From positions 3,534,001 through 3,598,000 of the forward strand of contig CBDDLL010000001.1 of NCBI GenBank assembly GCA_965230625.1: 64,000 nt of DNA, read 5' to 3'. This DNA is from Saccharicrinis sp965230625 (GTDB lineage: Bacteria; Bacteroidota; Bacteroidia; Bacteroidales; Marinilabiliaceae). The notes under the pieces are model-generated. The model saw only the letters and a program-made list of their open reading frames with translations, was not told where the DNA came from and made no database searches. The translations under genes were made by a program, and so were the position numbers. Positions 29,501 through 37,537 of the stretch are shown here, piece after piece (positions within the stretch are counted from its first letter, which is position 1; each line of letters opens with the position of its first letter).

Positions 29501-32500
29501 AGGTAACTATAGAACTTACGGCAGAAAATGGAGCAAGTATTTATTATACGTTAGATGGATCTGCGCCATCAGCTTCAAGTACTAATTATAATGGTACTTT
29601 TACAATAACCGCATCTACAACTGTTAAAGCAATAGCCATTATAGATGGAGTTAGTTCGAATCCTTCTTCAGCATCCTTTGTTAAGAATGGTAATATAGAT
29701 CCTAATACCGATTACTTTACATGGGATAATGCTAATGTGTACTTTGTAATGACCGACCGCTTTTATAATGGTGATACAAGTAATGATAATTCATATGGTA
29801 GAGGATTAGATGGTAACGGAAATGAATATCCGGATGATAGTAATTCCGGAGCCGGAGAATTCCATGGTGGTGACCTAAAAGGTATGACAGCCAAATTAAG
29901 AGAAGGATATTTTGAGGAGATTGGCGTAAATGCTATTTGGATTACATCCCCTGTTGAGCAAATGCATGGATGGTGCGGTGGAGGACCAGCAGGTAATTTC
30001 CGTCATTATGGATACCATGGATATTATGCATTAGATTGGTCAGAGCTGGATAAAAATATGGGTACGGAAGCTGATTTAATGGAATTTGTAGATGAAGCAC
30101 ACAGTAGAGGAATTCGTATTGTTATGGATGTGGTAATTAACCATACGGGTTATGCTACAATGCACGAGATGGAAGAGTTTAATTATGGAACAGTAGATGC
30201 TACCTGGCGCAGTTGGATGCCACAAAATGGTCAAACATGGCACAGTTACCATGATTTATTTGTGAATTACTCATCAGGCGATTGGACAAGCAATTATTGG
30301 GGACCTAATTGGATCAGGCATCCCGATATTAGTGGATATGAAACTGGTGGTGGTGAATTAACAATGTGCGTAGGATTCTTACCTGATTTAAAAACGGAAT
30401 CTACCCAAGAAGTTGGTATTCCTGGAATACTAAGGGCTAAATGGACTGCTGAAGGAACATTAAATCAAAAAATAGCTGAACTAGATGCTTTCTTTAATGA
30501 AACGCAACTTCAAAGAACTGTTTCTAATTATATGATATTTTGGTTGATAGATTGGGTTCGTAAATTTGGAATTGATGGTTTCAGAATTGATACAGCCAAG
30601 CATGTTGATAAGGATGTGCTGAAAAGACTTAAGGAAATGGCGGTTCAGGCCTTAAAGGACTGGAAAGCTGCAAATCCTAATAAAGTGATGAATGATGATG
30701 AGTTTTGGACAACTGGCGAAGTATGGGGACATGGATTTGATAAGAGTGAGTATCACACCCAGGCTGGCTTTAATTCTATTATAAACTTTGGATTACAATC
30801 TAATTCTTTAAACAGAAGCAATCTGGAAGGTACATTTGCTGATTATGCCAGAGTTAACAATGACAGAACCTGGAATGGATTAAGTTATTTATCATCGCAT
30901 GATACACATCTTTATGATCGTTCAAGATTACGCGAAGTAGCTCCGGGATTCCTTCTATTACCAGGAGGTATTCAAACATACTATGGTGATGAAACAGCCC
31001 GTCCTTTAGGAACTTACGACGATGAAGAACAAAATACCCGTTCGGATATGAACTGGGGAAGTTTTGATCAGGCAACCTTTAATGTATGGAAAAAGCTTGG
31101 AACTTTCCGTCGAGATCACCCTTCTATAGGTGCAGGTACTCATACTAAACTATCAGATTCACCTTATACTTTTGCTCGCGATTATGTTGATCCGGTTACC
31201 GGATTTGAAGACAATGTTATTATTGCCATTAATGCCAATGGTACTGCTACTTTTGATGTTTCTGACCGCTTCCCTGATGGGCATACCATTGAGGATTATT
31301 ATACAGGGGCCAGGCAAACAGTTGAAAATGGTAGGGTAACATTTACAGCAGATAGCGAAGGTATTATTCTTTTATGGGATACTGACTTTGTTAATGTAAA
31401 TAAACCAGTTGTAAACTTTGTTACAACAACTACATGGTCAGAAGATCCTTTAGAGATTGTATTAAGTATTTCTGATAAAGAGGATGATAATCCTACGTTA
31501 TACTATACATTTGATGCTTCATTATCCACAGATAATTTAGATGCGTGGAATGTTTACACTAATCCGTTTACTATCTCCAATACACAAACTATTCGTATTG
31601 TAGGAGTAAATGATCAAGGAAATATGTCAAGGGTTAACTCAAGAAAGTATACAATAGGAGCAATAGAGCCAATGACATTGTGGTTGTATAAACCATCCGA
31701 CTGGGCAGATGCATATGTATTTTATGATGTGTTAACACCAGAAGATGCACCAGTATCAGATGTAATAGCTTGGCCTGGAGCAAAAATGAAAGATGAAGGA
31801 AACAATTGGTATTCTTATTCTATTACTGCTTTATCGGCCGAAGTTATTGTATTTAATGGTGGTAGTAATACACAACAAACAGCTGACCTTTCTCGTACTG
31901 GTGATGGTTGGTATAGAGATGGAACCTGGTATGACAGCTGTCCTGGAGATTGCCCTGGACCTAAAGTACCTACAGTAACAATTACAATTGGAGGAGAAAA
32001 TTCGTCGGGTAATTATAATGTAAGTATTTCAGCTACCGAAAATGGAGTTATTTATTATACTACAGATAATTCAACACCAAGTCAGTCGAGTACAAGTTAT
32101 AATGGTTCGTTTGAAGTTGCCGAAGGAACTACAGTTAAAGCTATAGCTTATAATGATGTGGGCGAATCACAAGTAGTATCTAAAACAGCTCAGCAAGTTG
32201 AAACATTAACATTTATGTGGAAAACTACTGCATCTAACAATCCATCTATCCATATTTGGAATGTAAATGGAGTAGCCGGTGATTTAACATCGTGGCCGGG
32301 TGCAACAATGACAGCAAGTAGTGAATACACAGGTTGGTTCGAATATACCATTGAGGGACATTCTGCTAATGTAATATTTAATGGTAATTCTGGTCAAACA
32401 GACGATCTGATTAATATTTCTGATAATAGTGACGGAGAAGCTGATGGTATTGTTTGGTATAACAATGGATGGACTACCAAACCAACAGGTGATGAGGATG

Positions 32501-33003
32501 AATTAGTTATACATTATTATGGAAACTATACTAATATTTATTACTGGGGTGATGGAATTCCTTCTATGTCATGGCCAGGTGTTCCTATGGATAGCGAAGG
32601 AAATGGTTGGTTAATACATAGAATAGATGGAGTTACATGTGCTAATGTAATATTTAATGGTAATGGTAGCCAAACTGCAGACCTTTATCGTTGTGGAGAA
32701 GGTTGGTACAGAGATGGAAATTGGTATGATTCTAATCCAGGTAGTTTAAGAAGCGTTGCTTCAGATAATCAAGTAGAAACTAGCAATTCAACAGGTGATT
32801 ATCTGATTTATCCTAATCCTGCTGATGACCACTTCTATATTTCAAATGTAACATCCGAAGTACAAGTAGTGATTTATAATTCTACAGGTATGGTTGTTTA
32901 TTCTGAAAAAACTAATGGTAATGAGATTAATGTAAGTCATCTTGCACCAGGACTATACTTTGTGAAGGTTGAGAACAAATTGAGTAAGATATATATTAAA
33001 TAG
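26593..33003 (+). CDS. Giant secreted protein with two GH13 alpha-amylase domains, starch-binding modules and T9SS sorting domain
   Basis: 2136 residues. Order: signal peptide (1-26); GH13 domain 1 (about 30-415) with D206 in GWRYDLVKG, E231 in SVGEFYDF and D299 in ENHDTPR; a chitobiase-type Ig-like domain; three near-identical 180-residue units (about 490-1030), each a CBM26-like starch-binding module (TIMWKTNVSNPRLWFWNI) plus a chitobiase-type domain; GH13 domain 2 (about 1035-1600) with DVVINH, D1333 in GFRIDTAKH, E1376 in TTGEVWG and D1437 in SSHDTHLYD; more CBM26-like modules; and a T9SS type A sorting domain (about 2071-2136, YPNPADDHFYIS). Both catalytic sites look intact. It should degrade starch or glycogen outside the cell. 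It has no sus genes beside it. Confidence 0.93.
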   Translation: MNKKTTRLIFSFLLIMGWGFMSKTQAQQAGDSRILMQGFYWDCYQVNEGEWYNIISNNAQDMANAGIDMIWLPQPASASGGMGYLPTELYNLNNSFGTETEHRNLLSRLNQVGIEPIADIVINHRNGSTNWADFKNPEWDGTRSITSNDEVWSQPGYGHLPRGGNDTGENYEAARDLDHTNGIVRQGIKDWLQYLKDAGYKGWRYDLVKGFAPSYIAEYNGASNPTFSVGEFYDFDKQKVQNWVDGTSKKSTAFDFPTYATIKDAIKDNNYSYLRYEGQASGLIGWSPAQSTTFIENHDTPRYDSGRNILNSGNVCIGYAYLLTHPGTPTIYWPHYFDWGVKDKINELISVRKGFGITNTSSLDIVRADQNCYAAIVNGNVAVKLGSASWSPGSEYTLQTSGNNYAVWAKGTNKTKVEVTPSGGNFSSGSVTVQMSATNNGTIYYTKDGSTPNQNSIRYTGSFTLNSETTIKAIAYSNQDQSDVIIERYTFNEQSTLTIMWKTNVSNPRLWFWNIIEEGNNETFSWPGAPMQVSSGNPGWVEYTIEGAGGNFIFSDGGNNQTEDLVDVTDQDSNPTDGIIWYDNGWVDGNGNIVVDNPVITPNSGSYQNAIQVEMSAGNGSNIYYTLDGSTPNSSSSLYTSAINITSTTTVKAIAINNGVSSDVVSKTYTIGDQSTLTIMWKTNVSNPRLWFWNIINEGNNETFSWPGAPMQASSGNPGWVEYTIEGSGGNFIFSDGGNNQTEDLVDVTDQDSNPTDGIIWYDNGWVDGNGNIVVDNPVITPNSGSYQNAVQVEMSAGNGSNIYYTLDGSTPNSSSSLYTSAINITSTKTVKAIAINNGVSSDVVSKTYTIGDQSTLTIMWKTNVSNPRLWFWNIIDEGNNETFTWPGATMQASSGNPGWVEYTIEGSGGNFIFSDGGNNQTEDLENVTDQDSNPNDGIIWYDNDWVDGNGSVVVNMPVINPNGGTFDNEVTIELTAENGASIYYTLDGSAPSASSTNYNGTFTITASTTVKAIAIIDGVSSNPSSASFVKNGNIDPNTDYFTWDNANVYFVMTDRFYNGDTSNDNSYGRGLDGNGNEYPDDSNSGAGEFHGGDLKGMTAKLREGYFEEIGVNAIWITSPVEQMHGWCGGGPAGNFRHYGYHGYYALDWSELDKNMGTEADLMEFVDEAHSRGIRIVMDVVINHTGYATMHEMEEFNYGTVDATWRSWMPQNGQTWHSYHDLFVNYSSGDWTSNYWGPNWIRHPDISGYETGGGELTMCVGFLPDLKTESTQEVGIPGILRAKWTAEGTLNQKIAELDAFFNETQLQRTVSNYMIFWLIDWVRKFGIDGFRIDTAKHVDKDVLKRLKEMAVQALKDWKAANPNKVMNDDEFWTTGEVWGHGFDKSEYHTQAGFNSIINFGLQSNSLNRSNLEGTFADYARVNNDRTWNGLSYLSSHDTHLYDRSRLREVAPGFLLLPGGIQTYYGDETARPLGTYDDEEQNTRSDMNWGSFDQATFNVWKKLGTFRRDHPSIGAGTHTKLSDSPYTFARDYVDPVTGFEDNVIIAINANGTATFDVSDRFPDGHTIEDYYTGARQTVENGRVTFTADSEGIILLWDTDFVNVNKPVVNFVTTTTWSEDPLEIVLSISDKEDDNPTLYYTFDASLSTDNLDAWNVYTNPFTISNTQTIRIVGVNDQGNMSRVNSRKYTIGAIEPMTLWLYKPSDWADAYVFYDVLTPEDAPVSDVIAWPGAKMKDEGNNWYSYSITALSAEVIVFNGGSNTQQTADLSRTGDGWYRDGTWYDSCPGDCPGPKVPTVTITIGGENSSGNYNVSISATENGVIYYTTDNSTPSQSSTSYNGSFEVAEGTTVKAIAYNDVGESQVVSKTAQQVETLTFMWKTTASNNPSIHIWNVNGVAGDLTSWPGATMTASSEYTGWFEYTIEGHSANVIFNGNSGQTDDLINISDNSDGEADGIVWYNNGWTTKPTGDEDELVIHYYGNYTNIYYWGDGIPSMSWPGVPMDSEGNGWLIHRIDGVTCANVIFNGNGSQTADLYRCGEGWYRDGNWYDSNPGSLRSVASDNQVETSNSTGDYLIYPNPADDHFYISNVTSEVQVVIYNSTGMVVYSEKTNGNEINVSHLAPGLYFVKVENKLSKIYIK
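28062..29681 (+). repeat. Three in-frame tandem copies of a 540-bp unit
   Basis: The stretch beginning near 28062 repeats with a period of exactly 540 bases (compare the sequence at 28081, 28621 and 29161). Copies 1 and 2 are almost identical at DNA level across their whole length. The third copy is nearly identical in its first half (the starch-binding module) and has diverged in its chitobiase-like half. The period is 180 codons, so copy number can change without a frameshift. Confidence 0.92.
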
Positions 33004-33029
33004 GACTTATTCAGTGTGATTTAAAATTG

Positions 33030-33065
33030 GAGGTTGCCTCAGAAAAGGGGCAACCTCTAATATTT
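33030..33065 (+). terminator. Intrinsic terminator after the dual amylase gene
   Basis: GAGGTTGCC (33030-33038) pairs perfectly with GGCAACCTC (33049-33057), followed by TAATATTTT. It starts 27 bases after the stop codon. From here to about 33257 the sequence shows no gene, only two GTTCCATTCTTC direct repeats near 33150-33180. Confidence 0.8.
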
Positions 33066-33257
33066 TAATGTTAAAAATATGATTTTAACAGCATTATGTT
33101 AGTCTTATATAGGTGGTGAATATTAGTTATTTACGTTCAAATAAAGAGTTCCATTCTTCTTGTTCCATGTTCCATTCTTCCTGTCTCTAGGTGACATTTG
33201 TTTAAAATTTAATGATCCTCTATTAAAGTGCATTTTCGTTGATACTTAATACATCAG

Positions 33258-33377
33258 TCAAGGCCAAAGCTCATTAATATTAACAGTAATTGGATCCACT
33301 CTAATAGGTTTTATTACAAAGTCAGTTTGACCATGACCTTTAACTTCAAAAATTACTTTATAGTTCTGCGTATTTAA
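33258..33377 (-). pseudogene. Possible 3' fragment of a lost coding sequence
   Basis: On the minus strand, in a frame different from the regulator gene whose stop is at 33358, the sequence reads NYKVIFEVKGHGQTDFVI, then KPIRVDPITVNINELWP and a stop at 33258. This has the character of the C-terminal beta-strands of a secreted glycosidase rather than of random AT-rich DNA, but it has no start codon and is only about 38 codons. It could be the remnant of a deleted enzyme gene, or a C-terminal extension of the regulator separated by a frameshift. I cannot tell which. Confidence 0.35.
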
Positions 33378-34446
33378 CTACTTCCAACTTCTCCTCAAGC
33401 TCTTTTAAATTTGTCGGTTCACTTAAATATTTCAATAAAGCCTTATTTCCAATATCCTGTTCACACTGAAAAGAAATATAGTTTCTTCCATCTTTTGTTT
33501 TAAAACAAACCATTGCAACATAAGCAGTATGTCTGTTATTGACAGATTTTTGCTTATACACAATTATTGAGTCGCTTACATGATAGTTCAATTGTAAAGA
33601 TTTTGTGTCGTACTCGAATCCAATCTCTTTATGAAGCAGAGTTAGAAAACTTTGGGTTTTGAACGATGATATATATATAATGTTTTTATTACTGATATCT
33701 TCCCAATTAGTTAAACTATTAAAGGTAAGGTCAAATTCGTTATTTGATGGAACAATATTCTCAAGAGTTTTAAACATAGCATAGGATGTTTGCCTGTTTA
33801 AATATGCATAATCAATCTTCTTTATCTCTGCATCTTGATAGTAACCACTCTGAATGTAAGCTTCAAGATCTTTATCAGAATTGATTCTATGGTTTCTTGC
33901 TACTACACTTTTTGAATTAACACGAAAATCGAAAAAATAATGATCACCAAGTATAATAAGAGTTGGATATTTTGTTTCATAGAATGATTTCCAGGGATTG
34001 TATTTCGATTGTTCCGGAACAGTTTGTTTATTTGACAATAAAATATTTAACAGGAGAATGATAATGCTTAAAGTAAGTAAAACAGGAGCTGATTTATAAA
34101 GGTAATTCTGTACCAGCACCTTTTTATTCCAGTTAAAAGTTAAAAGATAATTTCCTTTAGGAATCACTATCTGAACCATATCCTCTTTGCCTTCTTGAGA
34201 ATAGTATTCATTCAGTTTTTTTCTAAGGTTAGAAATGTAAATGCGGACATTCTTTTCTTTACCTTCACTTATATTTTCCCTAAATAAATCGTAGGCAATT
34301 TGCATTTCTTTAGGTGATTCACCTTTTAATGATGCTTCAACGAGATATTTTAGCAAAGTACGCAAGGTTGTTGTATTTACAAAGACCTTACTATTTAGTA
34401 TCTTGTTTAATTGTATTGATATTTGTGTATTTCTCTTTATAAGCAT
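33358..34446 (-). CDS. Membrane-anchored winged-helix transcriptional regulator
   Basis: 362 residues in three parts. Residues 1-105 resemble a winged-helix DNA-binding domain: TTLRTLLKYLVEASLKG, AYDLFREN, KNVRIYISNLRKKLNEYY, and the IVIPKGNYLLTF wing. This pattern is like the winged-helix domain found at the N-terminus of some adenylate-cyclase/TPR-type regulators. A single membrane helix is at about 119-138. Residues 140-362 would be periplasmic and match no family I recognise. By ToxR/CadC analogy it would sense an envelope signal and bind DNA directly from the membrane. It is divergent from a GH28 gene 245 bases away, so a role in controlling glycan genes is a reasonable inference. Confidence 0.65.
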   Translation of the reverse strand: MLIKRNTQISIQLNKILNSKVFVNTTTLRTLLKYLVEASLKGESPKEMQIAYDLFRENISEGKEKNVRIYISNLRKKLNEYYSQEGKEDMVQIVIPKGNYLLTFNWNKKVLVQNYLYKSAPVLLTLSIIILLLNILLSNKQTVPEQSKYNPWKSFYETKYPTLIILGDHYFFDFRVNSKSVVARNHRINSDKDLEAYIQSGYYQDAEIKKIDYAYLNRQTSYAMFKTLENIVPSNNEFDLTFNSLTNWEDISNKNIIYISSFKTQSFLTLLHKEIGFEYDTKSLQLNYHVSDSIIVYKQKSVNNRHTAYVAMVCFKTKDGRNYISFQCEQDIGNKALLKYLSEPTNLKELEEKLEVVKYAEL

Positions 34447-34691
34447 TTGATATTTAGTTGCGTAAAATTCAGTTTTTACATGTTTTTTACCTCATTAATT
34501 GTTAATTTTAATAGAAATGAGAAATACAAAGCTAATTTAGAATGTTGAATTTTTTCTAAGAAATCTAAATAATGAATAAATTAAATACAATAAACACTTA
34601 CAAAGATGAAACGAGCCATGTTAAAAGTTCTCACACAAGGATGATTAATTTTGGCGAGTTGCATATGACCAAAAAGAAAAAAATTAATCAT
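34447..34691. promoter_or_regulatory. Divergent promoter region, regulator / third GH28
   Basis: On the plus strand TAATTTTG at 34646-34653 matches the -7 consensus and would give a leader of about 30 bases before the GH28 ATG at 34692. It lies inside the reading frame that is open from 34572, which argues for the later start. On the minus strand CAAAGCTA at 34527-34534 (TAGCTTTG) is a possible -7 box for the regulator gene. Neither has a convincing TTG at 19 bases. Confidence 0.4.
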
Positions 34692-36959
34692 ATGAAACGA
34701 ACATTCCTATACATTTTACTTTCATTGGTATTATTTAATGCCTGTAAAATTGATTCAGAATTCTTGGCTACAGATCATGATATTATTGGTGATCTTAAAA
34801 CAGTAAATACAGTAAATATTCAAAAGCTTATCAATAAGGTAAGTGAAAGGGGAGGAGGAAGGATTATTTTTCCCAAAGGTGATTATGTTTCTGGTAGTTT
34901 AATATTAAAAAGTAATGTAGAGTTACACATTGAAGAGGGAGCTACATTGTATGGAAGTATTGATCCGCGAGATTATTGGAAAATAGATGTAGAAGGAATG
35001 CCTGTGTCACCCAAAACGGATGATAATTCAAAGTTGGCTCTGATTTTATCTCATGATACTCATAATATTTCTATAACAGGTAAAGGTACAATTGATGGAA
35101 GGGGAGGAGTCTTGGTTCATGTGATGGACAGCCTTCATAAAATAGGAGAGTACGAAATTAAAGAGTACGATCATGGAAATAAGCGAATAAGAGAAACTGA
35201 GCGACCAAAAATATTAATGTTTATGGAATCTGATCATGTAACAGTTTCAGGGATAACCATAAAAAACTCGGCAGTATGGGTACAAACATATGAACTTTGT
35301 ACCAATGTGCGTATTGATGGAATAACAGTTGAAAGCCGTGCATTCTGGAATAATGATGGAATGGACATCTCCGATTGTAGAAATGTTAGAATTACCAATT
35401 GTAATGTAAATGCCGCTGATGATGGGATTTGCTTAAAATCATACTATCCCGGACATTGTAACGATTCAATATACATTGCAAATTGTACTGTTAGGTCAAG
35501 TGCGAGTGCTATTAAATTTGGTACTGCTTCAATAGGAGGTTTTAAAAATGTAACTATCGAAAACATTAAGGTTTTTGATACTTTCCGTTCTATGATTGCT
35601 ATCGAATCAGTTGATGGTGGCGATATTGAGAATATCCATGTTTCTAATATGGTAGGAAAAAATACTGGCAATGCCTTATTTGTACGATTAGGTCACAGGA
35701 GTGGAGATAAGCCGGGATATGTAAAGAATATTACCATAAAAGACTTAACATGCGAAGTGCCTTACGGAAGACCAGATGAAGGTTATGCCTTTGAAGGACC
35801 AATGCCCCGTGAGCCACATAATCAATATCCTGCGCCAATTACTGGTATTCCAGACCATTACATTGAAAATGTAACACTTGAGAATATTGAAATTACTTAT
35901 CCCGGAAAATCTTCAAAAGATATAGCATACATCGACCTAAATAAACTTGATGATGTTCCAGAAAGAATTAGTAAATATCCTGAGTATAGTCAATTCGGAG
36001 AATTACCATCGTGGGGATTTTATGCTCGTCATGTCAAAGGTCTTTCAATGAAGAACATCACCCTGAAACTTGAAGACAAAGACTTTCGTCCTCCATTTGT
36101 ATTCGATGATGTTTTTAATTTGGAAATGAGTGGAATTAATGCTCCACAAGATAACAACAACATTGTTATAAGAGGTGTAGAAGGAATTCAACTTGATGAT
36201 GAATTATCGGACAATATAGTTCGAATTACTTCGAAATGTAAAAAAGTGCAAGACGAAAATCAGGAATATAGGTTTAAAGATAAGATAGAAGTAACACTTT
36301 CGTCTAAAACAAAAACTGCAAAGATTTATTACACTTTAAATGGTACTACTCCTTCTAAAAAATCTAAACTCTACGAAAAGCCGATTGAAATTACAGACAA
36401 TACACACTTAAAAGCGATAGCAATTGCAGAAGGATATTATTCAAGTGATGTCTATTCTAAAAGATACTCAAAAACTGTTTTAAATGATCTTCCAAAGGGA
36501 TTTCCAAAAATAAGCTTAGAAGAAAAACCAAATAAGTATGGTGATCCCAATGGTTCACAATTAATTGATGAAGTTTTTGGTACAACAGACTTTAGGGATA
36601 AAAAGTGGACTGGTTTGAATGAAAAAGACTTGGTTGTAGAATTTGATTTAGGCCAGCCAGTTGATATTTCGGGAGTGCAAGTTTCAACACTTACAGCTAC
36701 TCAAAAATGGAGGTTCCCACCTAAAAGCATCACCATTTACGCAAAAGAAGGAAGTGGAAATTACAAGAAGTTGAAAACTCAGAAATACCATTCAGTATCG
36801 AAACACCATACGGAATTGAATTTTCATAATGTAAAATTTTCGAGTTATAAAGCTCAACATGTAAAAATTGTAATCAAAAACTATGGCACATTACCTAAAT
36901 GGCATGTTGGTGCAGGTAAGTTACCTTGGATTTTTGTGGATGAGATTAACATAAATTAA
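34692..36959 (+). CDS. GH28 family glycosidase with chitobiase-like and discoidin-like C-terminal modules (third copy)
   Basis: 755 residues from the ATG at 34692. An upstream in-frame ATG (34572) would add 40 residues in front of a clear lipoprotein signal (MKRTFLYILLSLVLFNAC), so I reject it. The GH28 domain has WNNDGMDISDC, AADDGICLKSYYPG and LGHRSGD, and shares long identical stretches with the GH28 at 16128. The last about 240 residues hold a chitobiase-type domain (IYYTLNGTTPSKKSKLY) and a discoidin-like domain ending LPWIFVDEININ, closely matching the tail of the third GH92. It lies outside the main locus but is divergent from the winged-helix regulator. Surface location and action on the same glycan are inferred. 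Confidence 0.88.
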   Translation: MKRTFLYILLSLVLFNACKIDSEFLATDHDIIGDLKTVNTVNIQKLINKVSERGGGRIIFPKGDYVSGSLILKSNVELHIEEGATLYGSIDPRDYWKIDVEGMPVSPKTDDNSKLALILSHDTHNISITGKGTIDGRGGVLVHVMDSLHKIGEYEIKEYDHGNKRIRETERPKILMFMESDHVTVSGITIKNSAVWVQTYELCTNVRIDGITVESRAFWNNDGMDISDCRNVRITNCNVNAADDGICLKSYYPGHCNDSIYIANCTVRSSASAIKFGTASIGGFKNVTIENIKVFDTFRSMIAIESVDGGDIENIHVSNMVGKNTGNALFVRLGHRSGDKPGYVKNITIKDLTCEVPYGRPDEGYAFEGPMPREPHNQYPAPITGIPDHYIENVTLENIEITYPGKSSKDIAYIDLNKLDDVPERISKYPEYSQFGELPSWGFYARHVKGLSMKNITLKLEDKDFRPPFVFDDVFNLEMSGINAPQDNNNIVIRGVEGIQLDDELSDNIVRITSKCKKVQDENQEYRFKDKIEVTLSSKTKTAKIYYTLNGTTPSKKSKLYEKPIEITDNTHLKAIAIAEGYYSSDVYSKRYSKTVLNDLPKGFPKISLEEKPNKYGDPNGSQLIDEVFGTTDFRDKKWTGLNEKDLVVEFDLGQPVDISGVQVSTLTATQKWRFPPKSITIYAKEGSGNYKKLKTQKYHSVSKHHTELNFHNVKFSSYKAQHVKIVIKNYGTLPKWHVGAGKLPWIFVDEININ

Positions 36960-37537
36960 GAAAAGTATTTCTTATTGTATACCGCACCTCTAGTTAAAAA
37001 AGGAAGGTGAAAATTCCATTAAAAAATCATTAGTGTCTGATTAAAAATTGGGTGGGATTTGTAAGTTATACATTTATAGTGATATATGAAGGTGTGTGTT
37101 ATGTAAGAGTAACTAATCCGCCTTCATGTAAAAGTGTTAAAAACTAATAAATATAGCGTTAAGAAAGAAAAGCTGTTTGAGCACAGCGAGTTCTTTTCTT
37201 TTAGCGAAGAGCATTGATTTTTAGCTTTTTCATGTCAGCGGCGGTCTTCTTTGTTTACTTTCTTCGGCTGAAGGAAGAATTGGAGCAAAGCGGAAATCAC
37301 GAACACAAAAAATAGACCTGTGAGCTAAAGTAAAAGACTGTCGGCTTGAGACAAATGTGGTGTTTAAAATAAAATAAAAATTTTTTCAGGGATAATAGAG
37401 AAGTAAGAGGATTAGATATTCTATGTGTTATTACAACTATAATTTTGTTATAGTGAACCATTGAATTTAATCCTCCATTTTGTTTATTGATCAAAATAAA
37501 TTGTACATCTTTATGCCTCATTCAATTTTTATAAACT
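36960..37537. repeat. 578-base gene-free interval with dispersed-repeat-like sequence
   Basis: No gene was found. From about 37160 to 37300 the sequence is less AT-rich than its surroundings and contains GAAAAGCTG opposed by AGCTTTTTC. The part at 37285-37360, with AATCACGAACACAA and AAAGACTGTCGGCTT, has clear counterparts at 58510-58622 in another order. This looks like a degenerate dispersed repeat. The promoter of the M48 peptidase gene must lie near 37500 but is not clear. Confidence 0.5.

Noticed and set aside
28062..29681. Repeat cluster considered as a CRISPR or intergenic array
   Set aside because: The 540-bp units are in frame and encode protein modules.
26593..33003. A starch utilization (Sus) locus
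   Set aside because: The amylase gene has no adjacent susC/D, and the only SusC/D pair is tied to mannosidases.
34572..34691. Forty extra N-terminal codons from an upstream ATG for the third GH28
   Set aside because: They precede a clear signal peptide, and a -7 promoter box (34646-34653) lies within them.
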